This document shows positions 51,783-60,814 of a stretch of 64,000 nucleotides of DNA, in pieces. The DNA comes from Candidatus Nitronereus thalassa (lineage in GTDB: Bacteria; Nitrospirota; Nitrospiria; Nitrospirales; UBA8639). Below the pieces are notes generated by a model. It searched no databases, was not told the DNA's origin, and worked only from the letters and a program-made list of their open reading frames with translations. Both the position numbers and the translations under genes were made by a program. The stretch is from positions 1,116,001 to 1,180,000 of the forward strand of contig NZ_JAQOUE010000001.1 of NCBI RefSeq assembly GCF_032191465.1, given 5' to 3'. Positions within the stretch are counted from its first letter, which is position 1. Every line of letters starts with the position of its first letter.

Positions 51783-52607
51783 TTATTCCGAGCTCTGGAT
51801 AACTCCTGTGGACTCGGAAAACTGTGAAGCGGGAATAATGGCGCGTCCATCATTGGTCTGCACGACCACTGACACCGGAGTAATAGACAACACCTCACCG
51901 GAAATAGTCCCGATTTTGACGCGTTGTCCAATTTTCAAAACTGGTTGCAAATAATGGGCAGCAATCAGATTGCCAATTGCCGATTTTGCACCCAAGCCGA
52001 ATGACAGGGCAGCCCCAGCAATCAATCCCGCCACCAGCAAAATTATGGTATTATTCAACAACGTTGTATCAATGCCTAATTCATTAATGGCAGTGACCAC
52101 AACTAATAACGCCATTCCCACGTAGAATGTTTGTGCGACGACCTGCCCCTGGGTGACACCCGCAGATCCACAAGCTAAGCTAATCACCTCTTTAAGGAAA
52201 TTCGCCGCGAATAAACCCAAGACCAAAATGACCACCGCCAATCCCACCTTGGGAAGAAAATAGGCGAGGCCTGTCAGCGCTTGCGAGACAATCGCCAGAC
52301 CAAGAGTTTCTGTAGAAGAAATTAAAAACAGGAGAAAGACAATCCAAAATCCAAGTACCCCCATTATTTGCGCCATGGTTTTTTGGGAACCCGTTCGTTC
52401 AAGCACGGTTTGAATAGCCGTCTTTCCCAGTAACCGATCAATCCCCACCAGCTGAAGGACTTTGGTCAACGCAACTCTAACAATTCGGCCAATGACGAAC
52501 CCGGCTAAGAGTAACAACACCGCTCCAAAAAGTTTTGGCAAAAAACCAATAAGGAGCGTCACACTATGGGTCATCGACTCTTCGACCGCAGTAATCCAAT
52601 CCTTCAT
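51783..52607 (-). CDS. CmpX-like TM-helix-repeat channel protein
   Basis: 274 residues. TM_helix repeats include LPKLFGAVLLLLAGFVIGRI (about 24-43) and LPKVGLAVVILVLGLFAANF (about 118-137), with further helices to about 225 and a small MscS-like beta domain (IGQRVKIGTISGEVLSITPV). Paralogue of the 36546 protein. It leads the Mg2+ operon (gap 5 nt to the CBS protein). Co-transcription with mgtE suggests a joint response to ionic or osmotic stress. Confidence 0.88.
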   Translation of the reverse strand: MKDWITAVEESMTHSVTLLIGFLPKLFGAVLLLLAGFVIGRIVRVALTKVLQLVGIDRLLGKTAIQTVLERTGSQKTMAQIMGVLGFWIVFLLFLISSTETLGLAIVSQALTGLAYFLPKVGLAVVILVLGLFAANFLKEVISLACGSAGVTQGQVVAQTFYVGMALLVVVTAINELGIDTTLLNNTIILLVAGLIAGAALSFGLGAKSAIGNLIAAHYLQPVLKIGQRVKIGTISGEVLSITPVSVVVQTNDGRAIIPASQFSESTGVIQSSE

Positions 52608-52861
52608 GCCCTTACCTTTCTATTTGTTCTTTGGAATCGTTTCACGTGGCTTCCCTCTAGAAATGCCTTCAGTTCTTCCATTACGAAGATTCCAACATCT
52701 TGCTTTGGAGCCTCCTCAGAGAGGCGCCATTCTTACATGCAATCCAAGCCTCTGCAAGATCCTTTTTTAGAACCCAAAACCGTTGAAAAATTTACGCATG
52801 CGATCATTCGCGCCTAGAATTTTCAGGATAGGCGTAATTCTGAGATTGGCCGTCTTTCTTT

Positions 52862-52887
52862 TGACCACGCACAAGTCAATGTGGTCA
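52862..52887. promoter_or_regulatory. Inverted repeat upstream of a sigma-54 promoter
   Basis: TGACCAC and GTGGTCA, perfect 7-bp arms 12 nt apart, 21 nt upstream of the -24 element at 52908. It differs from the RRGACA-N3-TGTCYY dyad, so another regulator may act here. Confidence 0.4.
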
Positions 52888-52907
52888 CAATCGATTTTTT
52901 TCGCGGT

Positions 52908-52924
52908 TTGGTAAAAGGATTGCC
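52908..52924 (+). promoter_or_regulatory. Putative sigma-54 promoter (-24/-12)
   Basis: TTGGTAAAAGGATTGCC, with GG-N10-GC spacing and TTGC at -12. It is about 50 nt upstream of the GTG start at 52976. It is the only such site noticed in the right half of the window. Confidence 0.55.
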
Positions 52925-52975
52925 AAACTGATAAGATTCTTTAACAAGAACTGAGACTCGACACGAGGTGTCACA

Positions 52976-53458
52976 GTGATTTTCATCATTTCACACCATC
53001 CTCCACACCGGGATCAACTTTTACAATTTTTTGACCAGCGCGGCTTTGACGTATGTTTGGCTCCCCATCGGGAAAATGTTTGCGATTGGATCAAACAGAT
53101 TAACCCCCATGTGGTCGTGTTGGATGCATTCGTTGCCTCCCCAAATCCTATTGCTGTCCTGCGGAGTATTCGATCTGAAGGGTTCAAGGGCAAGGTCATT
53201 TTGCTGGCCAACCCCTCCATCGGTTCCCTCCTGCCCGAGATTCATCAATTAGGAATCGACCAAGTCGTCGGGGGGCCAGGGTTTCCAGAGAACCCCATCA
53301 ATTTCGATCATCTTGAGTCTAGTATTCGGGTGGTCGTTCACCCTTACATTGCAGCACGTGCCCACGATCTTTTTATTGGGCGCGGTTCAAAAGGGCAAAA
53401 GGGATTGGATGATTGGCTCCAGGCTGAACGGGAAATCTTATTTAAAAAAAAGACCTAA
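52976..53458 (+). CDS. Degenerate receiver domain fused to DUF2934
   Basis: 160 residues from GTG. Residues 1-115 have a receiver-like alpha/beta pattern with Asp in HVVVLDAFVASP at the phosphoacceptor position. The N-terminal acid pair is missing (IIFSHHP-like start, IISHHPPH) and no clear Lys follows, so it is probably not phosphorylated in the usual way. Residues 122-155 are DUF2934 (YIAARAHDLFIGRGSKGQKG, DDWLQAEREI). This fusion links DUF2934, otherwise unexplained, to a signalling fold. A putative sigma-54 promoter lies upstream. Confidence 0.8.
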   Translation: MIFIISHHPPHRDQLLQFFDQRGFDVCLAPHRENVCDWIKQINPHVVVLDAFVASPNPIAVLRSIRSEGFKGKVILLANPSIGSLLPEIHQLGIDQVVGGPGFPENPINFDHLESSIRVVVHPYIAARAHDLFIGRGSKGQKGLDDWLQAEREILFKKKT

Positions 53459-53515
53459 TCCCTGCTATCAGCTTTTCCCTTGTACTGCTGTTCATCACAC
53501 CATGAAAGATCCAAT

Positions 53516-53923
53516 TTGGCCATCATAGCTAAAGATCTTGGAACCATTACCCCTGAGATCGAGGAGCTTCGCGATGAATTCGAATTTCCCGGCATAAAAG
53601 TTCTTCCAATGGCCTTCGGGCACGATCCCAAAGCCACGACCACCGTCCCCATCAGTATGGTCCCAATGGTGTGGTCTATACCACCATCCACGCCCACAAT
53701 ACGACGATGAGGTGGACCACCTCCCTACCAGCAAAGGAAACCGCCCAGGCCAAAAAAATTGATGAAGACCGCAGATGGGAAATGAATAGAGAATGACTCG
53801 TACCGGAACAAAATATGGCAATTGGGCATGGCGGTTTGAGAAAGAACAGCTCACCGATGAAGTGAGCCACCGACTGCATGATTTGACTCGTCTCTATGAC
53901 CGAGTGCACAAAACGCTACCATA
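53516..53923 (+). pseudogene. malQ: Decayed 3' remnant of 4-alpha-glucanotransferase (malQ, GH77)
   Basis: In frame 1 it reads LAIIAKDLGTITPEIEELRD and EFPGIKV, the MalQ IIAEDLG region, but with Lys for the catalytic Glu. After one missing base near 53655 it continues PHQYGPNGVVYTTIHAHNTT, where functional enzymes have THDNDT, so the catalytic Asp is Ala. A stop follows, then in another frame RTGTKYGNWAWRFEKEQLTD and the C-terminal end. Both active-site residues and most of the gene are gone. The remnant ends inside the first codons of the pyruvate kinase ORF. Confidence 0.85.
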
Positions 53924-55422
53924 GGACATTCAGGACCTTGACCCGCAAAAAATCTTCCCAACCAAAACAGCATCTCCCTCTAAGACGGGCAAAGATACTA
54001 TGCACGATCGGTCCAAAAAGCGCCTCGCGGCAAATCCTCGAAGAATTATCAAAAAACGGAATGGATATGGTGAGACTGAATATGTCTCATGGCACACAAG
54101 AGTGGCACCTAAATACAATTAAAGCTATTCGATCTGTTGAAAAGCTGCGCCAAACGCCGCTTCCAATTTTATTAGATCTCCAAGGCCCACGAATTCGCAT
54201 TGGGTCCCTTCCCAAGGAAGGAATTTATCTTCACACGGGGGAGTCCGTGAAGTTAATTTCGGCGAATTCAGAAAAGTCCCGTCTTTCTAAATATTCGAAG
54301 AACAAAGGATCAGTGATTCCCGTCGTGTTCCCCACTCTTACCAAGGATGTCAAAAAGGGTCATAAAATTCTGATTAATGACGGGCTCATCGAGTTGCTCG
54401 TTAATAAAGCCACTGTTACTGGCTTAGAATGTTCCATAGTAGTCGGAGGAAAGGTCACTTCTCGCAAAGGCGTAAACTTTCCAGATACAAACCTGAGTGG
54501 TCCAACCTTAACCGAAAAGGATTTGAAGGACCTTCTTTTTGGCATCGAAAATCGGGTGAATTACATTGCGCTCTCGTTTGTTCGCTCAGCTCAAGATGTT
54601 CGAGCCGTCAAAACATTTCTTCGAAAGCACAAGCAAGACATCCCCGTGATAGCAAAAATCGAACGGCCTGAGGCCATTCGCCGCTTGAGCAGCATTGTGG
54701 ATCAGGCTGATGGAGTGATGCTGGCACGTGGCGACTTAGCCATAGAAATGAGTCTTGAGGAGGTTCCCATTCTCCAAAAACACATTCTCGCAGAAGCCAA
54801 TCGCCGGCATCGGTTGGTGATTACGGCCACACAAATGTTGGAATCAATGACTCAGCATCCACGGCCCACACGAGCTGAAGCATCCGATGTGGCCAATGCC
54901 GTCCTGGACGGGTCCGACATTCTGATGTTGTCCGCCGAAACCTCTGCCGGACAATACCCAGTCCAAACCGTACAAATCATGGCTCGCATTATCCGTTCCG
55001 CTGAAAAGGGAACAGTACTTCGATGGGAACCATCGAAAACCGATCAAGAGATTCATGGCTCAATCACGGCTTCGGCCTGCATTGCCGCAGACTCGGCAGC
55101 AAGGCTTACACAAGCCAAGGCAATCGTCGTGTTTACAGATTCAGGAGCGACAGCTTTATTCATGTCAAAACAACGACCTGCCGTTCCAATTATTGCGCTC
55201 ACCCCTTCCAGGGAAAGCCTGAAAAGAATGACCGCCTATTGGGGGGTCCATGCTTACCTTATGCCACAAATTTCGAGCACTGATGAGCGAATTCAACAGG
55301 CTGAGGATATTGTGAAGGAACGTGGACTCATCCATTCGGGAGATCGCATCGTCATCCTATCAGGAGAACATGCCCAAAAACCCACAGGGACGAACTTAAT
55401 GAAAATCCACCTTGTAAAATAA
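53896..55422 (+). CDS. pyk: Pyruvate kinase
   Basis: 508 residues, about 30 longer than usual at the N-terminus. It converts PEP + ADP to pyruvate + ATP. Key sites: RRAKILCTIGPKS with substrate Arg after it (MVRLNMSHGT), the signature VIAKIERPEAIRRLSSIVD with the catalytic Lys, MLARGDLAIEM for metal and PEP, and ITATQMLESM. The C-terminal domain lacks a clear fructose-1,6-bisphosphate loop. The ATG at 53896 lies in the malQ remnant; a TTG at 53938 is an alternative start nearer the family's usual N-terminus. Confidence 0.96.
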   Translation: MTECTKRYHRTFRTLTRKKSSQPKQHLPLRRAKILCTIGPKSASRQILEELSKNGMDMVRLNMSHGTQEWHLNTIKAIRSVEKLRQTPLPILLDLQGPRIRIGSLPKEGIYLHTGESVKLISANSEKSRLSKYSKNKGSVIPVVFPTLTKDVKKGHKILINDGLIELLVNKATVTGLECSIVVGGKVTSRKGVNFPDTNLSGPTLTEKDLKDLLFGIENRVNYIALSFVRSAQDVRAVKTFLRKHKQDIPVIAKIERPEAIRRLSSIVDQADGVMLARGDLAIEMSLEEVPILQKHILAEANRRHRLVITATQMLESMTQHPRPTRAEASDVANAVLDGSDILMLSAETSAGQYPVQTVQIMARIIRSAEKGTVLRWEPSKTDQEIHGSITASACIAADSAARLTQAKAIVVFTDSGATALFMSKQRPAVPIIALTPSRESLKRMTAYWGVHAYLMPQISSTDERIQQAEDIVKERGLIHSGDRIVILSGEHAQKPTGTNLMKIHLVK

Positions 55423-55652
55423 GATTCTACAATTTTTACAGTCAGAGTAAGGCGTTAAAAAATGGTTCTCTTTTTTGTGCAAAGTTTGACCGCTTTTAAG
55501 TATCTAAAGACTTAAGTATAATGAGATTTTCCTGGAACACCCGACTCGTTGATTCTTCAAATTCTTTTAAAATCTCCGCGCATTCTCAAGAAGAAAAACA
55601 CCTCAAACTATCTCTTAATCTAGGAATATGATTTCCCTCTCAAGGAGCACTT

Positions 55653-56582
55653 ATGAAAATATTACTTTCGGTTGATCCAACCAAAAACAGTCAAGCGATC
55701 GCTCGTTGCTGGGGGCAGTTCCCCATTCCGAGCGGCACAGATCTTTACCTTTTACAAGTCATTGAGGTTGGAAGAGACCAAATTGCGATCGACCACTCGC
55801 GCGTCTGGGAGCGGACCTTAACCATAGCCAGAACAGCCTGGTTGAAAGAAGCCAAGGCCTTCCTCGAAAAAATTCGGAAGTATTTTTCTCGCACTCCCGA
55901 CAACAAATTGAATTCCTTCACTGCCGAGGGCATTCCAGGAGAAGAAATTTTACGAATAATTTCCACCCACCGTATCGACCTTGTGGCTCTAGGCAACCGC
56001 GGACTTTCCGGCATTAAACGTTTTCTCCTAGGAAGCACGAGCGATAGAGTTCTCCGGGAAGCCCCATGTTCCGTGGTGATCTTTCGCAACAAATCGCGAT
56101 ATGCAAAAAAATCAAACCTCACAAAAAACTTTAAAATTCTTTTGGCTTCCGAGGGACCAACCGATGGCCTGCCGAGCTTTGAGATGCTTCAATCATTAAA
56201 CTTTTTCGGTTCGACTTCTATTTCCATTCTCCAAGTAGTCGAGCCGCCTAGTTTTTTGCCGAATTGGTTTTTTACGAAAAAAAATCCTAAGTTGATCAAG
56301 ATGAGTGAAGAATTAATGAAACGGGCTCAGCGTACCGGACAAAAACATGTTCGAGAGATCACCAAGAAATTCGAGGCACATGGCATAAAAACCAAAAACT
56401 CATTCTCGACGGGAAATCCAGCCGATGAAATTCTTAAAGCCGAAAAACGCCTCAAACCAGACTTAATTGTCATGGGAGCAAACGGATGGACCGACGGCAC
56501 CCCCATACCTTTAGGAGGGGTGGCGAGAAAAGTCGCACGTTATGCAACATGTTCCGTCCTGGTTGTGAGATCCAAGAAGTAA
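55653..56582 (+). CDS. Universal stress protein with two Usp domains
   Basis: 309 residues; AGGAG is 6 nt before the ATG. Domain 1 spans about 1-150 and has the ATP-binding G-2x-G-9x-G(S/T) motif (ALGNRGLSGIKRFLLGSTSD). Domain 2 (about 160-309) has a related GANGWTDGTPIPLGG that departs from the motif, so only the first half may bind ATP. Soluble and cytoplasmic. It stands alone, 230 nt after pyk. Confidence 0.9.
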   Translation: MKILLSVDPTKNSQAIARCWGQFPIPSGTDLYLLQVIEVGRDQIAIDHSRVWERTLTIARTAWLKEAKAFLEKIRKYFSRTPDNKLNSFTAEGIPGEEILRIISTHRIDLVALGNRGLSGIKRFLLGSTSDRVLREAPCSVVIFRNKSRYAKKSNLTKNFKILLASEGPTDGLPSFEMLQSLNFFGSTSISILQVVEPPSFLPNWFFTKKNPKLIKMSEELMKRAQRTGQKHVREITKKFEAHGIKTKNSFSTGNPADEILKAEKRLKPDLIVMGANGWTDGTPIPLGGVARKVARYATCSVLVVRSKK

Positions 56583-56784
56583 TTCCACCCGCCCAACGAT
56601 TATTTTCTGGCACACAGTATGTCCAACTTGGGCAAGAAATAGCACTTCCCATACTTTTCAAGACTCACTGATTCAGTGATCGAGGACACTTTATCCAATA
56701 GGATTTTTGGGGCCCTTATATTCTTCTCCCCCTTGAACCTTTCTGGGCACGTACTTTCGGCTTCCTTTAAGGTTATACTTCTAT

Positions 56785-58458
56785 ATGGGCACTCAGCCGG
56801 AAGACCATACCCACCACCCAAAGGAAAGAGCGTTGGGGTCCAGCATTCTCTCCTGGATCGACAAAAACATTTTTGAACTGGGCCGAGAACTCCGTCTTTC
56901 CTATTTGCCTCCTCTCATGATCTATCTCGCCGCGGGCATTTCAGGTCTCACCGGAATTGTCAGCACATTTTTCGTCAAAGAATACCTGGGTTTGTCTGCC
57001 GAATTTCTGGCGATGCTGGGATTCTGGGCCGGATTGGCATGGGCCATCAAAATGCCGTTAGGGCATTTAGTGGACCTTCTGTGGCGCTGGAAGGCGGGCT
57101 TTGTGTTCTTGGGGGCAGGACTGATTAGTGCGAGTCTCGCCATCATGTTGGGCCTGCTCGGGACTCCTGAAATCATGCGCGGCATCATGCCAATGGAAAG
57201 CTGGTTCGTGATGAGTGTGCTCCTGGCCCCCCTTGGATATGTCCTCCAGGATGTCGTCGCTGATGCCATGACCGTCGAGGCCGTCCCTCTCGTCGATCCC
57301 GAAGGCAATCCCTATGAGGAACAACGGATTCGTTTGATGCACACCACCATGCAAACACTGGGTCGGGTGGCAATCATCGGAGGCAGCATTGCCGTTTCCC
57401 TGGTGAACCTTATTCGGTTCGCCGACATTCAAAACATGAAGGAAGCGGATAGAATTTTGGCATATCTCGACATCTACCAAATGGCCCTATTGATCCCGAT
57501 CGTTTCCATCTTGGGAGTCGGACTCGCCGCCATACTCAAACGAAGACAAGTAAAACAATGGCTAGCCTCAGGCATGACTCAACGAAAGATCGACCAAATG
57601 CTCGCTCCAGATCAGCCCTCCCCTGAACCGAATTGGTGGATTCTAGGAGGGAGTGCCGTGTTTGTCGTGTTCACCATGATCATGGGGCTGGGAGATATTC
57701 GCTATGGGCAGGAATTGGTCTTTGGCGGGTCACTGACAATAATTTTGTTTTTAATTTCCCGACTCGTCAAAGTGCTGGAACCCCAAGCCCGCCGGATGTT
57801 GGTGGGAACCGCACTCATCATCTTTGTCTTCCGGGCGGTGCCACTACCTGGAGAAGGCGCGGTATGGTTCCAAATTGATGAACTTGGTTTTGATCAGAGG
57901 TTTCTTTCGGTGTTGGCGTTGATTGCCAATTGCTTGACCCTATTCGGTATGTTTATTTTTCGTCGTTTCATGGCAGAAAAGTCGATCGCCTATGTCATCG
58001 TCTTTCTGACACTGGCGGGAACAATTCTTAGCCTTCCAAACCTCGGACTCTATTACGGTCTTCATCACTGGACGGCTTCCCTTACCGGAGGCGTGGTGGA
58101 TGCCCGCTTCATCGCGATAATCAATACGGCCCTGGAATCTCCCTTAGGCCAAATCGCGATGATCCCCATGCTGGCATGGATCGCGCAATCTGCTCCAGCC
58201 AAACTCAAGGCCACATTTTTTGCGATCATGGCATCGTTCACGAATCTTGCGCTATCCGCGAGTCAGTTAGGCACACAATATCTCAATCAGATTTTCATCA
58301 TTACCCGTGAAGTAAAAAATCCAATCACGGAAACCGTCGAGATCCCGGCTGACTACAGCGAATTAGGAATCCTTCTTATCACCGCGATTGTCTTAGGGTT
58401 GGTCCTTCCCATACTCGCCGTAGGCCTGGTTCGTGCCAGCCATGTACCCACCCGCTAA
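56785..58458 (+). CDS. BT1/folate-biopterin-type MFS transporter
   Basis: 557 residues with about 12 TM helices in two halves. The motifs KMPLGHLVDLLWRWKAGFVF (about 93-112) and LGYVLQDVVADAMTVEAVPL (about 150-169) match the BT1/FBT branch of the major facilitator superfamily. An acidic, Pro-rich central loop lies near 265-285. Substrate unknown: family members carry folates, pterins or, in plants and cyanobacteria, related compounds. Start at ATG 56785 with weak AAGG spacing. Confidence 0.82.
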   Translation: MGTQPEDHTHHPKERALGSSILSWIDKNIFELGRELRLSYLPPLMIYLAAGISGLTGIVSTFFVKEYLGLSAEFLAMLGFWAGLAWAIKMPLGHLVDLLWRWKAGFVFLGAGLISASLAIMLGLLGTPEIMRGIMPMESWFVMSVLLAPLGYVLQDVVADAMTVEAVPLVDPEGNPYEEQRIRLMHTTMQTLGRVAIIGGSIAVSLVNLIRFADIQNMKEADRILAYLDIYQMALLIPIVSILGVGLAAILKRRQVKQWLASGMTQRKIDQMLAPDQPSPEPNWWILGGSAVFVVFTMIMGLGDIRYGQELVFGGSLTIILFLISRLVKVLEPQARRMLVGTALIIFVFRAVPLPGEGAVWFQIDELGFDQRFLSVLALIANCLTLFGMFIFRRFMAEKSIAYVIVFLTLAGTILSLPNLGLYYGLHHWTASLTGGVVDARFIAIINTALESPLGQIAMIPMLAWIAQSAPAKLKATFFAIMASFTNLALSASQLGTQYLNQIFIITREVKNPITETVEIPADYSELGILLITAIVLGLVLPILAVGLVRASHVPTR

Positions 58459-58778
58459 AGCGAGTGACCGAACTGGTTGCGGCGGAAACATTCCGCAGTC
58501 CCTACGCAGAAGATGTTGCAATATTCCTCAATTCCTTGCCCTGTTATCGACAGCTATATTCAAAATTTCGAAGATTTCTGACCTTAACGATTGCTCGTAG
58601 CACAAGAATCATGGCACCTTAATTGCCAATATTCGTTGAGTGATACTTCACCTTATTTTGAATTCACTTTCCATTCCGCGCAGAATTTTTGAAAGCCGCC
58701 GGAAGCAATCATTACTGCCCAAAAACTATCTACGGCACCTCAACAGTCCAAAGAACCAATCAAAGACATAAAGGTTTC
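58459..58778. other. Gene-free gap before the Na/Pi cotransporter
   Basis: 320 nt without a convincing gene. A small inverted repeat, GCGGAA-ACA-TTCCGC near 58482-58497, may be a weak terminator for the transporter gene. No -24/-12 match. Confidence 0.45.
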
Positions 58779-60491
58779 ATGAACACCGTACTAATCATCG
58801 GACAGCTGGCAGGAGGCATTGGACTATTTCTCCTCGCCATGAAATTCATTACCGATGGGCTAAAACTCGCCGGCGGCGATGCCTTACGAACTCTGCTGGG
58901 GCAATGGACCAAAACCCCTGCGCAAGGTATTGCGACAGGCTGCCTGCTCACTGCCGTTGTCCAATCTTCCAGCGCCGTCACTGTCGCCACCATAGGATTT
59001 GTCAACGCAGGACTGCTGACCTTGTTTCAAGCGGTTGGCGTCATCTATGGCTCGAATATTGGCACAACCATGACCGCATGGCTTGTCGCCATCCTCGGAT
59101 TCAACATTAAAGTGGAACTGTTTGCCTTACCCATGATCGGCATCGGCATTCCGATGTGGTTCCTTTCTCCAACTTCGAGAAAAGGGGCGGCCGGGCAAGT
59201 GTTCGCAGGATTCGGTTTGTTTTTTATCGGGATTGATACGCTAAAAAATGCCTTTCAAACGGTGGCGCAATCCGTCAATTTTGCAATAGTCACAGAGTAC
59301 GGCATAGTGGGTGTGATTTTACTTGTCGGCATTGGATTTCTCTTAACCGTTCTCACCCAATCCTCAAGTGCCGCGATTGCCATGACCTTGACTGCAGCTA
59401 GTGGGGGCGTGTTGGGATTGCCGAGTGCGGCAGCCATGGTCATTGGATCAAACCTTGGGACGACATCAACCGCCTTTTTTGCCTCCCTTGGCGCGACACC
59501 CAACGCCAAACGCGTCGCTGCCGCCCATATTGTGTTCAACGCCGTGACAGGTATTGTGGCCCTCGCCATCCTCCCACTACTAATATGGTTCATCCTTGAA
59601 ACCGGGCGGGTGTTAAAACTCGATGAAACGCCAACCGTCGTCTTGGCCTTATTTCACACCACCTTCAATATTCTGGGAGTCGTTCTTCTTTGGCCTTTTA
59701 CACAGCGACTCGTCGCTTGGCTTCGACATCAATACCGAACCACCGAAGAAGACGACACCCGCCCACGCTACCTTGATGACACCGTCATGGCGACTCCGGC
59801 CTTGGCCATGAATGCGTTAATCATGGAGATTGATCGAATTGGCGTGTTGGCTCGTCAAACTGCCGTGGCCATACTCACCCATGGAAGCGACTATGGCCGT
59901 CGACTCCAAAGCCGGAAAGAAACGCTCATGCAATTAGTCGAAACGGTTGGGGATTTCATCAACAAAACCCAAAAACTTTCCCTAGATGCACAAGACGCCG
60001 CCGTGCTTTCCCAAACCTTACGCGCTACCCATTATTTTGCTGAAGCCACAGACTTAGTCATTGGGGTAGCAGGATTACGAACCACAGCCCAGAGGTTGCA
60101 GGATCATTCGGTGATACAGGACTTAACCGACTACATGCGCACTGCCACCAATTGGCTGGCGAAGATTGAGTTACGATCAACGAAATCCAACATCGACTTT
60201 ATCCAACAGGGATACGAATCGTTGGAGCAGGATTATCAAACCATTAAGGATCGTCTCTTGCGAAGTGGCGCCACGGCCCAAATTGGCCTTCGTGAACTCG
60301 ACCACCTTCTTGATTTGCTGAGCCGACTAAGCCGCGCCTTGGAACGACAGCTGAAGGGCGTAAAAATCCTCGTCCTCCTTCTCGAAGAACGAAATCTCAC
60401 CGTCGCCAAAAAAGAAGGCCGCCCAAAGCATCAGGAACAGAAAGACAAGAAAATGAAAATCGATGATAACGAAAAAACGAGGCTGGTCTAA
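58779..60491 (+). CDS. Na+/phosphate cotransporter (NptA/PhoU-like fusion)
   Basis: 570 residues from ATG 58779. Two inverted Na_Pi_cotrans repeats carry the hallmark QSSSA (62-66 and 194-198), each followed by GSNIGTT or GSNLGTT. A cytoplasmic helical PhoU-like domain (about 360-540) follows, then a highly charged tail. It imports phosphate with sodium at the inner membrane. A longer in-frame ORF starts at 58689 but lacks a ribosome site. Stand-alone gene. Confidence 0.93.
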   Translation: MNTVLIIGQLAGGIGLFLLAMKFITDGLKLAGGDALRTLLGQWTKTPAQGIATGCLLTAVVQSSSAVTVATIGFVNAGLLTLFQAVGVIYGSNIGTTMTAWLVAILGFNIKVELFALPMIGIGIPMWFLSPTSRKGAAGQVFAGFGLFFIGIDTLKNAFQTVAQSVNFAIVTEYGIVGVILLVGIGFLLTVLTQSSSAAIAMTLTAASGGVLGLPSAAAMVIGSNLGTTSTAFFASLGATPNAKRVAAAHIVFNAVTGIVALAILPLLIWFILETGRVLKLDETPTVVLALFHTTFNILGVVLLWPFTQRLVAWLRHQYRTTEEDDTRPRYLDDTVMATPALAMNALIMEIDRIGVLARQTAVAILTHGSDYGRRLQSRKETLMQLVETVGDFINKTQKLSLDAQDAAVLSQTLRATHYFAEATDLVIGVAGLRTTAQRLQDHSVIQDLTDYMRTATNWLAKIELRSTKSNIDFIQQGYESLEQDYQTIKDRLLRSGATAQIGLRELDHLLDLLSRLSRALERQLKGVKILVLLLEERNLTVAKKEGRPKHQEQKDKKMKIDDNEKTRLV

Positions 60492-60814
60492 ATCCTCACT
60501 AATGGCTTCGACCTGGTCACAAACGGCCAGGAAACAGGCATGTCATGGACTCAATCGTTGTGGAGACCCCGCCGCACTACCAACCACAGGCTCAGCCCAG
60601 AAATGATCTACCAAAACTCCCAAAGGTTCCGACCCACACAACCACTAGTTTTTCATCAATCGCCATGGCCTCAAGCAAACTAGTGGGGGAAAGGGCTATG
60701 GAGTTTTTCCACCATGCTTGAGTGAGTCAGCCAACCCTGCCTTGCCATGCAACTAAAAATAATTTCCAAAAGACTCTTGACTCCTTTTTCTGGGCTTCAA
60801 GTCTCTTTTGAAAA
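60492..60814. other. Gene-free gap with a 10-bp inverted repeat
   Basis: No gene seen. CCACTAGTTT (60642-60651) and AAACTAGTGG (60677-60686) form perfect arms 25 nt apart. The gap marks the left boundary of the accessory segment that begins at 60815. Confidence 0.45.
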
